NCBI RefSeq assembly: GCF_000340215.1
Contig: NW_006921536.1
Span: 3,591,918 to 3,655,917 of the forward strand
Direction of reading: 5' to 3'
Source of the DNA: Pseudocercospora fijiensis CIRAD86
Taxonomy: Eukaryota; Ascomycota; Dothideomycetes; Mycosphaerellales; Mycosphaerellaceae
DNA: 64,000 nt
Below are positions 33,895 through 44,464 of this stretch, in pieces. The position numbers were made by a program, and so were the translations under genes. The notes beneath the pieces are model-generated. The model made no database searches. It worked only from the letters and a program-made list of their open reading frames with translations, and had not been told where the DNA came from. The first letter of the stretch is position 1, and every line of letters begins with the position of its first letter.

Positions 33895-36800
33895 TCATCC
33901 AGGTTCATCTCTTTTCAGAAAGATCTCAACCACATCAATCTTTCTTCTTTCTTGTGCACTTCTCGTCTTCTCGCTACTTACTGGCGGTGTACGTATTAAT
34001 GGTGCAGCGAATATCCTGGCAAGAGCTTTACTCGCCAGTTCTTTCTGACCATTCTGCGCGCCCTTGCCCTTGGAGGCAGCAATTCTCCTTAAGCTTCCGA
34101 AGGCGCGTTTGCCTGGACTCATTGGCAAAGCAGGCGGCTGGTTTTCCGACTTGCCAATGCCGGAGACCTCTTGAATCATTCGTTCAAGCATAGCCGTGAT
34201 GAGAGTGAAGCTGATGTTGTGGCTGGCAGATTTGGAAAGAGCTTCCTGTATGGCAGTTCTCTGCTCGTCATTTGTCGCCTTGCGCTTCGATTTCTCTGCA
34301 TCACCGAGGTACGTCTCGACCGTGGCCCACAGCTCACCAGTGATGACTCCATCTGGCACGCACCTTAAAAAAATGAGCAGCAGGTCGCAGAGGACGTACA
34401 AGCGCTGTATTCGCGGTAGATCGTCAGGAAGCGCGTTCTCGATCGGTGCGTCTTCGTCAAGGGCATTACAGGCTACGCTCAATGCGTCATCCCAATGACT
34501 GGCCTTTCTCTCGCCCCAAGCCTGTTCCTCAAACGGCCATGCGGCGTGTTCTTCCCATGGCGCTTTGGGCACGTCTGCACTAGATCTTACCCCGGACTCT
34601 ATCGAAGATCTGACTGATGGTGACATAGGCGACGTCGGCGTAGTGGGAGGCGCATCGTGTAGCATCTCCCACTCAGCGATAATTCGAGTGCTCAGCTCTT
34701 CTATCGCTTCCGTCAGTCGGAACAGCTCACGAGGAGCAGAGAAACGTACTGGTGGCTTGCTCTCTGACTTCGCAGAGCTTTTGCTGTCGCTCGACGTCAT
34801 CCTTTCAAGAGCATCCCCGAACACATTTGCCGCCTTGACCGCATTCGCTGCTTGCTTGACCTTATCTTTCGGATGCTTCGGTATCTGTCCTTGCAGTTTG
34901 CGAATACCGCCTTCCGGAATGCGGCAGAGCGTGTCAATAGTCCGTGTCAAGCTACTTTCCAGCCAGCGAGCACGAATGGGTATGAAATGGTCTCTCCCGT
35001 TCTCGACGCGCAGTACAAGGATATCCTCAATCTCCCTCTTGTAGTTTAGATTGGAGACATCGTCCATGTCTTTGATTTTCAACTCCAATTCGACGTGTGC
35101 CGTTTCTCCTGGCTCGAGTGTGACAGCTTCCGATGAACTTTGCTTGCTTGAGACCGGAACGTCGTTTATGCTAATCTCAAGCCATCTCGGCGCAATGCCA
35201 GCGATTTGAGTAGAGTCGACCGGTCTTTCGATAAGACTGAATGTTGATGCCACACGACTAGTGTTGGCAACCGTCAGTGATCGGTGCTTGGACTGAGCCC
35301 ACCTGACGTCCCCAAATGATACCCCTTCGTCCGACTTGCCGCCTGGAAGGCTTGTATCTGAGGCCATAGGTGTTACGCTCTCAACCTTGTCGACGACCAC
35401 GGTGACGTTCGGCCGACCTTCATTTTCTGCTTTATCGAGCTCCTTCGCAACTTCGGCATGCACCTTTGCCTTCAAGTCAGGCACGACTGCGTCATACTTT
35501 AGGATAAAGCCTGCATCGAGGGGCTTGTGATCAGAAGATAGAACCCGCTGATGACCAGTGTAGTATTCCAGTGTGATCTCGTCTTCAAATCCTTCGCGAG
35601 TGGTAACAGCTGCGAGCTCACCCTGCTCGGCGAAGTCGTCATATTCATCATAGCCACCGACATCAGCAGCGTCAGTCTCAGGATCATAGTCATACAAGAT
35701 TTGTTCTTCATTCGCGCCTTGATCAATGCCGTGAGCCTCCATCTCAGCGTCTTTCTTTTTGGCATCTTCCTCTCGCCGGATCTTGGCATCGAAGGCGAGT
35801 TTGTCCTTTCTTGTGCGGAACAAAATACGGTCACACCAGCTTGGTGCCCGTTTCTTCTCCGAGCTATCGAAAACGCCAACACTTCCCACATCATACTTGT
35901 AGGTCGGCAGAAAAGTTATGGGACCCTCCCGCCAGCCATCGTGAAATGCCTTCCGTGCTTTCATTTGCTGGTGTAGCTCATCGTGAGGAAGGAGCGAGTT
36001 GATTGTTGCTTGCAAAGAGCTCGGATCATCAGCAGCAGCCAGGTCATGCACCAAAGTATCGGCACGGCTGTAAGAAGAAGTGCTATCATGCAAAGACAGG
36101 CGTTGCTTGACAGACTCCGTAGCTTCGTGTATCTCGTTTTCTACTGTTCTGGCGGCAGGATGGCTCACGTCGTACTCTTTTCGTGTGTGAAGCATCAGCA
36201 AGCGGCGGATGTCGTCGCCTGGTACGCCCTCCAGCCTGTAGTTCAGGTCGCCGCACCAGAAGCAGAAGTCCTCATCCCCAATGGTCTCTCCGGTTGTCTG
36301 CTGTAAGTCCATCGCATCCTGGATTGGCTCAAAGCGTGTACGACTGATGATTTGCTGTGCGTCCCAGTTACGTCGCTCCAGAGCGGACTTATCGGCACCC
36401 GCGGCAAGATGGCTATTGACGAACACCAGTCGCGTCGTTTCTCCCAGGACAAATCTGGCGGTTACAGCGCCTTTGTTTCCCATGTATCCAAGAAGTCCAG
36501 TGCCTACACTTGTAGTGCTGACAGATTTGATCTCGGGCGCGACAGCAGGCGAAGCATAGATCAAGAGCAACAGCCCGATCAATTGCTGTTCTGCTACCAA
36601 CGTGTATCCCTTGGGCAGTGCCGTCTCCATTGCGTCCTTCCATTTGTTCGCCGCCGAGGGATCGTGAGGCATGATGGCAGGCGTTACAGCGGTGATATCG
36701 ATAATCTCCTGTAGAGCCAAGACGTACAATGCAACATCACGGCCGCCAGGCAGCACACTCGTATCTCCGCTCGGCAAAGTCTCCTGCTCTCTTTCGTACT

Positions 36801-37194
36801 TAGCCTCCTGTTCCTCGACCGCATCCAAGCTCGGCCTTCTGTCCTCCAGAGGCGCACCCGTGAGCTGGTCTGCAATTCCCTTCCCATCAACGAACCACCC
36901 TGAAACATCCTTCTCTGTGCCTTTACAAGCAGCCACATTCCACGAGCCTATCTTGATACGCACTTGCTTGACTCTGACATACTCTGCGCGCCTGGCATAG
37001 ACAGCTTGCGACAAGCTCTTGAACGTGACTTCCTGATCTTCATACTGGCTGTCGTGCTGGTCGTCGTGATGCGGTTGTGGTTGGGGTTGGGGTTGGGGTT
37101 GGGGCGTGGAGGGGAATGCACCAGGCACATCTTGCATCAGGCTGCTCGTCGAAGTGGCGACGCTATTCGGGCGGGAAGATAACTTGTCCGGCAT
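33895..37194 (-). CDS. Inositol-polyphosphate 5-phosphatase, OCRL/INPP5B-like
   Basis: An intronless protein of 1,099 residues that removes the 5-phosphate from PI(4,5)P2 or related inositol phosphates on membranes (family knowledge). The 5-phosphatase domain (about 78-575) has SWNV (84-87), LALQEI with the catalytic Glu (163), GNKGAV (239-244), NSHLAAG (260), WCGDLNYR (313-320), PSWCDRI (451-457) and SSDHKP (553-558). A Glu/Asp/Lys-rich insert of about 85 residues separates the last two motifs. An ASH-like beta region (about 625-755) and a RhoGAP-like helical tail (about 800-1,050) follow, as in OCRL. The N-terminus has a Pro-Gln repeat. The start is the first in-frame ATG (37,194, context CACCATGCC); the open frame continues 24 bp upstream but without an ATG. 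It is divergent from DCP1. Confidence 0.93.
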   Translation of the reverse strand: MPDKLSSRPNSVATSTSSLMQDVPGAFPSTPQPQPQPQPQPHHDDQHDSQYEDQEVTFKSLSQAVYARRAEYVRVKQVRIKIGSWNVAACKGTEKDVSGWFVDGKGIADQLTGAPLEDRRPSLDAVEEQEAKYEREQETLPSGDTSVLPGGRDVALYVLALQEIIDITAVTPAIMPHDPSAANKWKDAMETALPKGYTLVAEQQLIGLLLLIYASPAVAPEIKSVSTTSVGTGLLGYMGNKGAVTARFVLGETTRLVFVNSHLAAGADKSALERRNWDAQQIISRTRFEPIQDAMDLQQTTGETIGDEDFCFWCGDLNYRLEGVPGDDIRRLLMLHTRKEYDVSHPAARTVENEIHEATESVKQRLSLHDSTSSYSRADTLVHDLAAADDPSSLQATINSLLPHDELHQQMKARKAFHDGWREGPITFLPTYKYDVGSVGVFDSSEKKRAPSWCDRILFRTRKDKLAFDAKIRREEDAKKKDAEMEAHGIDQGANEEQILYDYDPETDAADVGGYDEYDDFAEQGELAAVTTREGFEDEITLEYYTGHQRVLSSDHKPLDAGFILKYDAVVPDLKAKVHAEVAKELDKAENEGRPNVTVVVDKVESVTPMASDTSLPGGKSDEGVSFGDVRWAQSKHRSLTVANTSRVASTFSLIERPVDSTQIAGIAPRWLEISINDVPVSSKQSSSEAVTLEPGETAHVELELKIKDMDDVSNLNYKREIEDILVLRVENGRDHFIPIRARWLESSLTRTIDTLCRIPEGGIRKLQGQIPKHPKDKVKQAANAVKAANVFGDALERMTSSDSKSSAKSESKPPVRFSAPRELFRLTEAIEELSTRIIAEWEMLHDAPPTTPTSPMSPSVRSSIESGVRSSADVPKAPWEEHAAWPFEEQAWGERKASHWDDALSVACNALDEDAPIENALPDDLPRIQRLYVLCDLLLIFLRCVPDGVITGELWATVETYLGDAEKSKRKATNDEQRTAIQEALSKSASHNISFTLITAMLERMIQEVSGIGKSENQPPALPMSPGKRAFGSLRRIAASKGKGAQNGQKELASKALARIFAAPLIRTPPVSSEKTRSAQERRKIDVVEIFLKRDEPG

Positions 37195-37635
37195 GGTGAC
37201 GGTGTCGTCTCGTTTCAACGGCGCTTGGATGCAGTCAAGCTCTCTGAATGTCTACCAAGCAGCGTGGATGTGCTTGTGCTACCGCTGATGGTAATATCAT
37301 GGCTGCGTGTGCGATATATTGCCCAGCATGGCACTGCTTAGCCTATATCATTGTGCCGTGCATGGAGTGGTCGAGGCAGAGGCATAGGCAGAGGCATAGG
37401 CATAGTAAATGCAGGTGTTGCTGGAAAGGCGCAGGCGCAGGCGCAGCACTACAACCACTTTCCACTTTCCGTGTCAGGCCTTCCACGCGACTTGTGACAT
37501 CATCGCCGCCACAAGTTGGTGCCTCAGGCCCACAAGCCACGTCGCGTGCTCCACGTCGCGACGGCTCACGAAACTACGTGACGCCAGCGCCAGCGATCAT
37601 TGCAGACATCATTTGGAGCATAGCATCTCGCCAAG
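37195..37635. promoter_or_regulatory. Divergent promoter region of the phosphatase and DCP1 genes
   Basis: These 441 bp between two divergent start codons must hold both promoters. The region is GC-rich and RIP-free. It has two short tandem repeats: GGCATAGGCAGA-type units at about 37,374-37,405 and GGCGCA x3 at about 37,429-37,446. No canonical TATA or CCAAT box stands out. Co-regulation of the pair is an inference. Confidence 0.6.
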
Positions 37636-38409
37636 ATGCCTCCGAAGCGGAAAACGCAGCTCGCAAAAGCGCAGCCAACAGCATCAGACTATGATACCGA
37701 CACAAACTACACCGACACCGGCTTGCCGATGACAGTCATTCCACCGCCGCCGAATAGGACCAGCGAGGAACTCAATATGGCAGTGCTGCGGCGCTGGTAC
37801 CCCTCAGTGCGCTCGATAATAGCCATCGCGCCTTTTGCCGTAATCTACGACCACGTCCAAGAGACTGGGCAATGGGAGAAGACGGACACACAAGGCACAT
37901 TATTTATTTGCCACATGCAGGAAGAACCGAACAACTTCCTCACATATCGCGCCATCATTTTGAATCGCAAGAATCCCGAGAACTGGGTCTGGGATATTCA
38001 GACTAGCAAGAACATCGACTTCGTCGACGGCTACGTGATTGTGCGACGAGCGGAGGAAGGCACCATCCATGGAATATGGATCTACAATGACGGAGAGTCC
38101 CACCCGAACCGGAGGCAGATCGTTTACGATGCCATCAACGAGTGTGCGGCACGCATGGATCAATTGCAAGAATATGTACCACAATTCATGCCCATCTACC
38201 AAGAGACTGACGAGCAATACCAAGAGAACGACGCCACCACTTTCGAGCACGTTCTCGCGACTGAGACCGTCACACCAGTAGCAGTATTCCAGAACCAAAC
38301 TCCCCTAGAGCAAGGGCAGCGGATCGACATCAACGCCCTCTTCGCGAGACCACCCTCAAGCCATCCACAGACCCAGCAGAGTGCACTTCTGAATCTGTTC
38401 AAGAGCTAG
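37636..38409 (+). CDS. dcp1: mRNA-decapping enzyme subunit 1 (DCP1-like)
   Basis: An intact 257-residue protein. DCP1 activates the DCP2 decapping hydrolase in cytoplasmic P bodies (family knowledge). An EVH1/PH-like fold spans about 44-165: the N-terminal helix LNMAVLRRWYPSV (46-58), WEKTDTQGTLFICH (80-93), FLTYRAIILNRKNPEN (101-116) and GIWIYNDGE (146-154), all at the spacing of fungal DCP1. The C-terminal third is low-complexity and ends LLNLFKS. The start ATG has A at -3 (CCAAGATGCC). The basic MPPKRK start and the roughly 40-residue N-terminal extension are usual for filamentous fungi. No intron is needed. The divergent partner is 441 bp away. Confidence 0.9.
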   Translation: MPPKRKTQLAKAQPTASDYDTDTNYTDTGLPMTVIPPPPNRTSEELNMAVLRRWYPSVRSIIAIAPFAVIYDHVQETGQWEKTDTQGTLFICHMQEEPNNFLTYRAIILNRKNPENWVWDIQTSKNIDFVDGYVIVRRAEEGTIHGIWIYNDGESHPNRRQIVYDAINECAARMDQLQEYVPQFMPIYQETDEQYQENDATTFEHVLATETVTPVAVFQNQTPLEQGQRIDINALFARPPSSHPQTQQSALLNLFKS

Positions 38410-39054
38410 TTGCTCTTGGTGTGGTGGAACGAGATTGGACGGCACCAGTAGAGTTCTGATGACTGAATAACGCTCTTTCTGAAGAATTGATAGCTAGCTG
38501 TCATGACTCATGAGTAGATCTCAGCAGACTTGGCACAATGACAGGACTTGGTGACGAGTCTTTGCATGACTCCTTTCTACACGGGAGCAAGGTCTCTTCA
38601 CTTATGCCATGAATACCCGTTACTGTCTGCTTCGCCTGTCCATTGAAGCTCTGGACGTGATCTTGGCGCGGCCTCGTGGGAAGTTTAGCGTTATGCTTAC
38701 CAAGGTACTGCAAACGCACGGCTTTCACCACAGAAGTGATGACAGCCTTTATACTCCCGGAAAGCCAACCATCAAACACAGAGCACAGGTTCAGCTGTTT
38801 AAATGTCTTCAGAGATAGTGACGTAAATCCACCGCCTTCAACGAACACACCAGCTGCGCCAGCGATCCACGCAAGAGCCGCCAGCGTGGTATCGAAACAA
38901 TCTACCGAAACAATGCGTCTGTGTATGTTGTCACACAAGTCGTGATTACTGCAGCTCTTGCCGCGTGTTTGAGGTTGAGAAGACAGTGTGAGAGGAGGAT
39001 TACTAGGGAATTTGACATTTAGGATAGGATCAGGGTTGAGGCGAGAAAGAGGGA
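38410..39054. other. Downstream region of DCP1, no gene supported
   Basis: RIP-free intergenic DNA between the DCP1 stop and the Cop1 insertion. Open frames of up to 145 codons exist but the longest has no ATG start and no recognisable family. It probably holds the DCP1 3' UTR and terminator. Confidence 0.6.
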
Positions 39055-39059
39055 GATGG

Positions 39060-39228
39060 TATCACGCACAGCGCAGTGGATTACTTACGTAATACTGCCT
39101 TGCCAGCGGTTTAATATAGCTTCGTTGATCGCCTCTGTTCTTCTATTCTATAGTCTAAAATACAGTGTAAAAATCCTTCTCCTACTAAGAAGTTACGTGT
39201 TGTTATATAACTAAGCTTACGCGTTATA
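39060..39228 (-). repeat. Cop1 3' LTR, half RIP-mutated
   Basis: It aligns without gaps to the 5' LTR, with 15 differences in 169 bp. In the outer part (39,063-39,127) this copy has the unmutated base at all 8 sites. In the inner part (39,169-39,213) it has the mutated base at all 7 sites. Confidence 0.9.
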
Positions 39229-39860
39229 TACCTCCTTAGCTTATATAAGAGGGGCTTGCTTTCTATTTTAGGCAAGGTAGTTAATGCTTCTTTATATACA
39301 AACAAAAGAAAAATTAATCTTTTTAACTTCTTATATAGTGCTTTATTAATATAATAAAAAATTAGTTTAAATCTATACTATATATAAGAGAGTCTTATTT
39401 TATACCCCGATTACCCTAGAAGGATATCGTTATATAATCCGGACTATATATACACCTTTATATATAGTCCCTATTACTAGGAACTATTGTCTTCCTACGT
39501 AGTTAAAGTATAGACTAACACTATTAAGCCTTATATAAGAACTCGTATTGTTAGTAAAGTTAGTTCAATTTAAACTAAGCCCTTTATATTATTACTATCG
39601 GTTATTATATTAATCGTATAGGTAGCGTCTATTTAATTAGATAAAGGATTAAGTAAGATATATATTAGTTAAATAGGTTTAACGAATTAGAATAGGTAAC
39701 TTAAACTAAGGACGCTACCTTTAGCTAAGACTACTATACTATTATTACTAGTACTAATACAATCGCCGCAGACTTGTTATTAGTTAGTAGAAGTAACGTT
39801 CGAAGTAATAATATAGGCGATAGTAACGTACCCTATAAGGTAAGGTTTCCTATATAGTTG
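39229..39860. other. Cop1 3' region
   Basis: RIP-mutated sequence between the Cop1 3' LTR and the inserted Gy1 solo LTR. I cannot follow a frame in it. It may be the 3' non-coding end of Cop1, in which case it is unusually long. Confidence 0.4.
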
Positions 39861-39865
39861 CCTAT

Positions 39866-40346
39866 TATAAGAAGGGTTATATTAGTAGGTAGATAGGGTA
39901 GTAGTAGGTTAGTATAGTATTCGATAGAGATCTAGGAGGAGAAGGGGGAAGGCAGGCTAGTATTAGCTAGTAACCGGCCCTATATACCTAGGCTAAGTTT
40001 TAAGCCTATATAAGAGGCCTCCTTCTATATAGTAGATAGAGCACTAACCTCGTATAGCACATTGTTTATATTACACTTCTACAATGCCTATATTGTAGGG
40101 CTCTAGTTATTAGCCTAAGCAACCGTCTTGTTATCCTATTATACTAAATATAGCTGCCTATATTGTTATAGGTTATATTACCCTCGGTTGCCTATACTAT
40201 TACTACTAGTAGTAGTAGTAGTATTAGTTTCCGTCCTTTACTAGTTAGCCTAACGCTAGGCGCTAAGCCCTGCCTAAGGCACTAAGACCCTAGCTTTACT
40301 TAGCCTAGTTACATGCTAATTACGTATAGCCGCTTTAGCCCTAATA
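39866..40346 (-). mobile_element. Gy1 solo LTR interrupted by a Gy2 solo LTR
   Basis: The Gy1 LTR halves (39,866-39,961 and 40,241-40,346) are flanked by the perfect duplication CCTAT (39,861-39,865 and 40,347-40,351). This is an insertion into Cop1 later than Cop1 itself. Confidence 0.9.
39962..40240 (+). mobile_element. Gy2 solo LTR
   Basis: A 279-bp copy of the Gy2 LTR in plus orientation with the 5-bp duplication CTAGT (39,957-39,961 and 40,241-40,245) inside the Gy1 solo LTR. It keeps the TATATAAGAGG box and the terminal TAG trinucleotide run. It confirms that the Gy2 LTR is a separate mobile unit and fixes its ends. Confidence 0.9.
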
Positions 40347-40351
40347 CCTAT

Positions 40352-40611
40352 ACTATTTGTTTAGTCTATATTAGAAGGTAAGGTTAAATCCTTTACTCTA
40401 ATTAGTCGTTGTTATCGTATTAGACACTTTTGTTAGCGCTAATCGATAGAGGTATATTTAATCGACTTAGTTATAGTTAGTAGAAGGGCGCCCTATTAGT
40501 AGAGAGGCGCCTACTAGGTATTATATAGAGTTGTCTTTATATTACTAAAGAGGAAGAGGTTGTCGGAGGAAGAGTTACTTCCTTATATATCCCTTAGTAC
40601 TAGCTTAGTTA
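40352..40611. other. Fragment between the solo LTR and the truncated Gy1
   Basis: RIP-mutated sequence with one copy of the dispersed motif (about 40,405-40,440) and homology to 55,030-55,102 on the other strand. It may be Cop1 3' sequence or part of a further element. No gene is seen. Confidence 0.4.
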
Positions 40612-40649
40612 GTCTTAGCTAAGACTAAGGCAAACCCTTCTAGAGAGTT

Positions 40650-43020
40650 TAAATAGACTAACAAAACACAAGCCGCTTTTAACGGTCTAAAGCAACGCTT
40701 TACTAAAGTCCCCCTATTATACTATTTTATACTAAGCAAGCAGATCCGTATTAAGACTAACGCTTTACAGTTCGCTATATTAGCTATTATATTACAATAG
40801 GCTAATAACACCTATTAGCACCCGATTGCCTTCTTTTTACGAAAGATAATCGATATAGAGCGTTATTACGAGACCTATAAGTAAGAGCTCTTAGTAATCG
40901 TAGAAGCCTTTAAGCATTAGCACTACTATCTCGATAGTGCTTAGTATACAATTTAGGTCTATACGGACTATAACAACCTACGTAGTATTACTAAGGTTAT
41001 AAGGGTTATAGGTCGATAGGCTAGATAGGCCGTTTACCTCGCTAGGTTCGATTTTAATATATTATACTAGCTAGGCGTAAGTAACCCTACCGATAGCCTA
41101 TCGAGGCGACCTAATTACGATAGCGAGACTTAGTATATTAATTTATTGTTTCTAACCCTATAGTATAAGATTACTATAGCCTGTATTGTTAATAAGCAAG
41201 CGTAGGATAAGCGGACTTCCGGACCCCGCGGCGGTAATAAATACTATAGCGGAGTTGTCGTTCTTCTAGTACGCGTTAGAAAGGACGTAGATCGCTCGAG
41301 CTATAATAACTCGATTAAAGACATTGCTATCTATAGCGATAGTACTATAGAAGAGGTTGCGGTAGTTCCGGCTACTAGTACTATTAGATATATATAATAC
41401 GTACCTCGTTCGATAGTAAGGGTACTATTAAATAACCTTATAAATAGGGATAGTTAATCGTTTATAGATAAGCTATTACGGGCTTAGTAGAGGGACGCCT
41501 TTGCTATTAAACGCATTAATAAGCTTGTAAGTAGGCGAACGACTCGATCTAGTAAGAGTAACTAGTCGATCGACGATAAGGGTTACTTAAAGTTTAAGGG
41601 TAGATACTATATCCCCGCTAAACAATCGATTAGACAAGAGCTTTTAAAGCGATACTATAATAGTAAGCTTGCTAGTTACTATAGTATAGAGAGGTCGCAC
41701 GAGCTACTATCGTATATATACTACTAGCCGAATAGTAAACGGTATATAAAAGAATACGTATAGACCTATATAGTATACTAGCGTATTAAAGCACTAAAGC
41801 ACTTGCTATTTAGCGAGTTGTCTTTACTTTATGTCCCTAGAAAGCTATTCGTAGAGCTTATAATAGACTTTATTATAGGCCTTCCTCCTACTAAGCGTAG
41901 GGGTAGTAAGGATATATATAATACTATCCTTATTATAGTAGATCGATTTACTAAAGGCGCTCGATATATCCTAGCGCGGAAGGAGTAGACTACTATAAAT
42001 ATAGCAGAAGCGCTATAGAACAATATCTTCTATACCTATTAGGGAACTCCTAAGGGGATAGTATCTAATCGTAGATCGATACTAATATCGTACTATTAGA
42101 GCGAAATATTCCTATAGCTAAGACTAAAGTATCGGCTATTAACAGCCTTCTATCTATAGACTAACGGTTAAATAGAGAGGTAGAATACTACCCTATAGTA
42201 GTACCTATATAGCTATATTAATAAGAACCCCGAGGATTGGGTTAACCTCCTATAACCTACGGAATTCGTATACAATAACAGTATATACTTATTAACTAAG
42301 GTTTTACTATACATAGCTATAATAGGCTAGAACGCTACCTTACTACAAGGCCTATTTACCTCGCTCGAGGCCGAGCGTAAGGAAAGGGAAGCGCGTTAAG
42401 TACTAGAGACACTAGCGGTAATAGAACGTATCTAGAAGATACGAGAAATCTATACTAAGATAGCTAAGAAGCTAATAAAGGCTTAAGAGTACTAAAAGAC
42501 CTACTACGATAAGCGCTATATACTAATAGCCTTTAAGTAAGGCGATATAGTTATACTTAGTACGAAGAACCTCCGTATCCGCAAACACCTATTACCTAAT
42601 AGCAAAACAAGGCCTAAGCTCGTACTAAGATATATTAGCCTATTCTATATCCGAGAGGCAGCAAGGCTAAGGGTATATAGACTTACTAGTTGTAGCTCTA
42701 TTCTTATTATACTATCTATAACACCTTCTACGTATCCCTCCTTAAGCTATATTACTAGCGCGAAGGCGATAAAGCGCCTACTAAGTTAGAAGAAGTCTTA
42801 GCTAATAGTAAAGAACTATAGTCGGTCGAACGAATACTAAAGTATCGGACTAGATAAGGCAAGAAGGAGTACCTATTAAGATAGTAAGGCTATTTACCTA
42901 AATAGGACTCGTACGAAGCTAAAGGCTCCTTTAAGGATATAGCTAAGTTGTTAGACGAGTATTAGACTAGTATAAAGAACAAGAAGAAGGCTAAGGGCCT
43001 ATAATATTACTAGAAAGGCC
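40650..43020 (+). pseudogene. Gy1-C pol fragment: RNase H, integrase, chromodomain
   Basis: The frame is readable with RIP stops. The RNase H portion runs to LSRRPNYDS (about 41,100), then comes the integrase zinc-binding and core region, and last the chromodomain with its Trp codons lost. It ends KKKAKGL before the palindrome, exactly like Gy1-A. Confidence 0.78.
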
Positions 43021-44263
43021 TAGAATTAATACTTCCCTAGGGGTGCTATTAGCTAACTAATTAGAGGCGAGCAGTTGTTAGCAAAGATAAGACTATACTA
43101 CTATAGTAAACGCGCACCGAGTATTAATAAGCGCGCTATAATGCGTTAACTATTCGCCTACTCTTTTAAAGAATCCGCCTCTTTACTAGCGCACTCTATA
43201 AGCCCTTCTCTTAATGCCTAAACCTCCTCTTATTTCTATATACTATCGAGGCCTTAGGGCCTATACGGTCGGCGAAGCGCGCGCGTAGCGAATAGTGCTA
43301 GCAATAATAATAGTAGCGTAGGACGCGAGCTAGCGATATATTAGAAGACGGCGCGCGGCTATATTAGTAATAGTATTGCTAAGTGTGTTACTAGCTAAAG
43401 AAGGAAAGGAAGAATAAAGTAAAGTTAGAGCTAAGGCGGCTACCGCCGCTATTGTTAACGTTACCTGCTCGCTGCTATTATTAACCTTACTTATTATCGT
43501 TACTATACCTCTAAGAATAACCTTACCTATACTATAGCCTAAGGCTAAAACGCACTGTACTAACTAGGTTAAAAAGGTTAAGCCGTTCGAAGAGCTTAGG
43601 AACTAAAAAGGTTAAGCGATTAATAGACTAACTAAGGGCAAAAATATCGAGCTAAGCTAGCTAGGGTCGATTTTACGGATAATAGGTTACTTCTCGATCT
43701 TTCCGATCCTTTAAGCGAGGCGAACCTTAACTATTACACTTATAATAGCCTTTATCTATAGAAACTAGACGAACTGCGTTTTTAAAAAGATAAGATTAAT
43801 TAACAATTAAAGGCTACTAAACCTAACTAATTAGGGCTAGTAAAACTACGATAGTAAATAAATAGCCCTCGTAATAATAAGAACAATCCCTCGGAAGCGA
43901 ACATTGCTAGGTCTTTTAAGAGTAGACGCAAAGAACTCGAATAACGTTACTTAGAATAGAGGCAGTGCTATAATACCTCGTACGCCTACCTATTATAGTA
44001 GGGAAGACGCGCTCGTATTATAATTAGTCGATAGTCCCTAATTCTCGTAGATATATATTACTTTATTATATATAAGGATAGCGTAGTTAGAGTTAGATAT
44101 AGTATTAGAAGGTAAGGTTTAATATAGTTATATAATTAGGTAGTTAAGTGTTTAATTTAGCGTAGGCTAAGCAGCTTATTAGACTTGCTAAGTTAGTAGT
44201 AATAGAGGTTAAGATTAGAATATAGAAAGGCTACGAGGGCGCGGCCTTTAGAAGGGAAGCGTA

Positions 44264-44459
44264 TATTAGGGCTAAAGAGGCTATACGTAATTAGTATATA
44301 ACTAGGCCGAGTAAAGCTAGGGTCTCGGTACCTTAGATAGGGCTTAGCGCTTAGCGTTAGGCTAACTCTCCTACCTTCCTCCCTCTCCTCCTAGATCCTT
44401 ATCGAATACTACTATACCTACTACTACCCTATCTACCTGCTAATATAACCCCTATTATA
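44264..44459 (+). repeat. Gy1-C 3' LTR
   Basis: A 196-bp Gy1 LTR in plus orientation, preceded by the purine tract AGAAGGGAAGCG. Confidence 0.88.
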
Positions 44460-44464
44460 AAGGC

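Larger units (their letters stand above)
33690..39127. other. RIP-free genic island
   Basis: Base use changes abruptly: CA and TG return, codons are balanced and two long intact genes appear. The left limit is near 33,690. The right limit lies inside the Cop1 LTR, where the last unmutated diagnostic site is 39,127. The 200 bp from 33,690 to 33,894 are the downstream region of the phosphatase gene, and no other gene is seen there. Confidence 0.85.
40612..44459 (+). mobile_element. Gy1-C: 5'-truncated Gy1 copy (RNase H to 3' LTR)
   Basis: The plus strand matches Gy1-A from just after the RT catalytic region through RNase H, integrase (DFIIGLPPTKRRG at 41,860-41,900; IIVDRFTKGARYI), chromodomain (42,830-42,980), the 3' region with its palindrome (43,024-43,050), the polypurine tract and the 3' LTR (44,264-44,459). 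Gag, protease and most of RT are absent. The left end has no LTR and no duplication matching the right flank (AAGGC), so it is either a 5'-truncated insertion or the product of a deletion or recombination. Confidence 0.85.

Noticed and set aside
34171..37130. Many overlapping open frames on both strands inside the phosphatase gene
   Set aside because: GC-rich shadows of the 1,099-codon gene; none has domain or start-codon support.
37195..37218. Longer N-terminus for the phosphatase (8 extra residues)
   Set aside because: The frame is open upstream, but its first codon is TTG; the ATG at 37,194 has a strong initiation context.
38501..38938. 145-codon minus-strand open frame downstream of DCP1
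   Set aside because: It opens with TTG rather than ATG, shows no domain or convincing codon pattern, and overlaps other open frames. Treated as non-coding.
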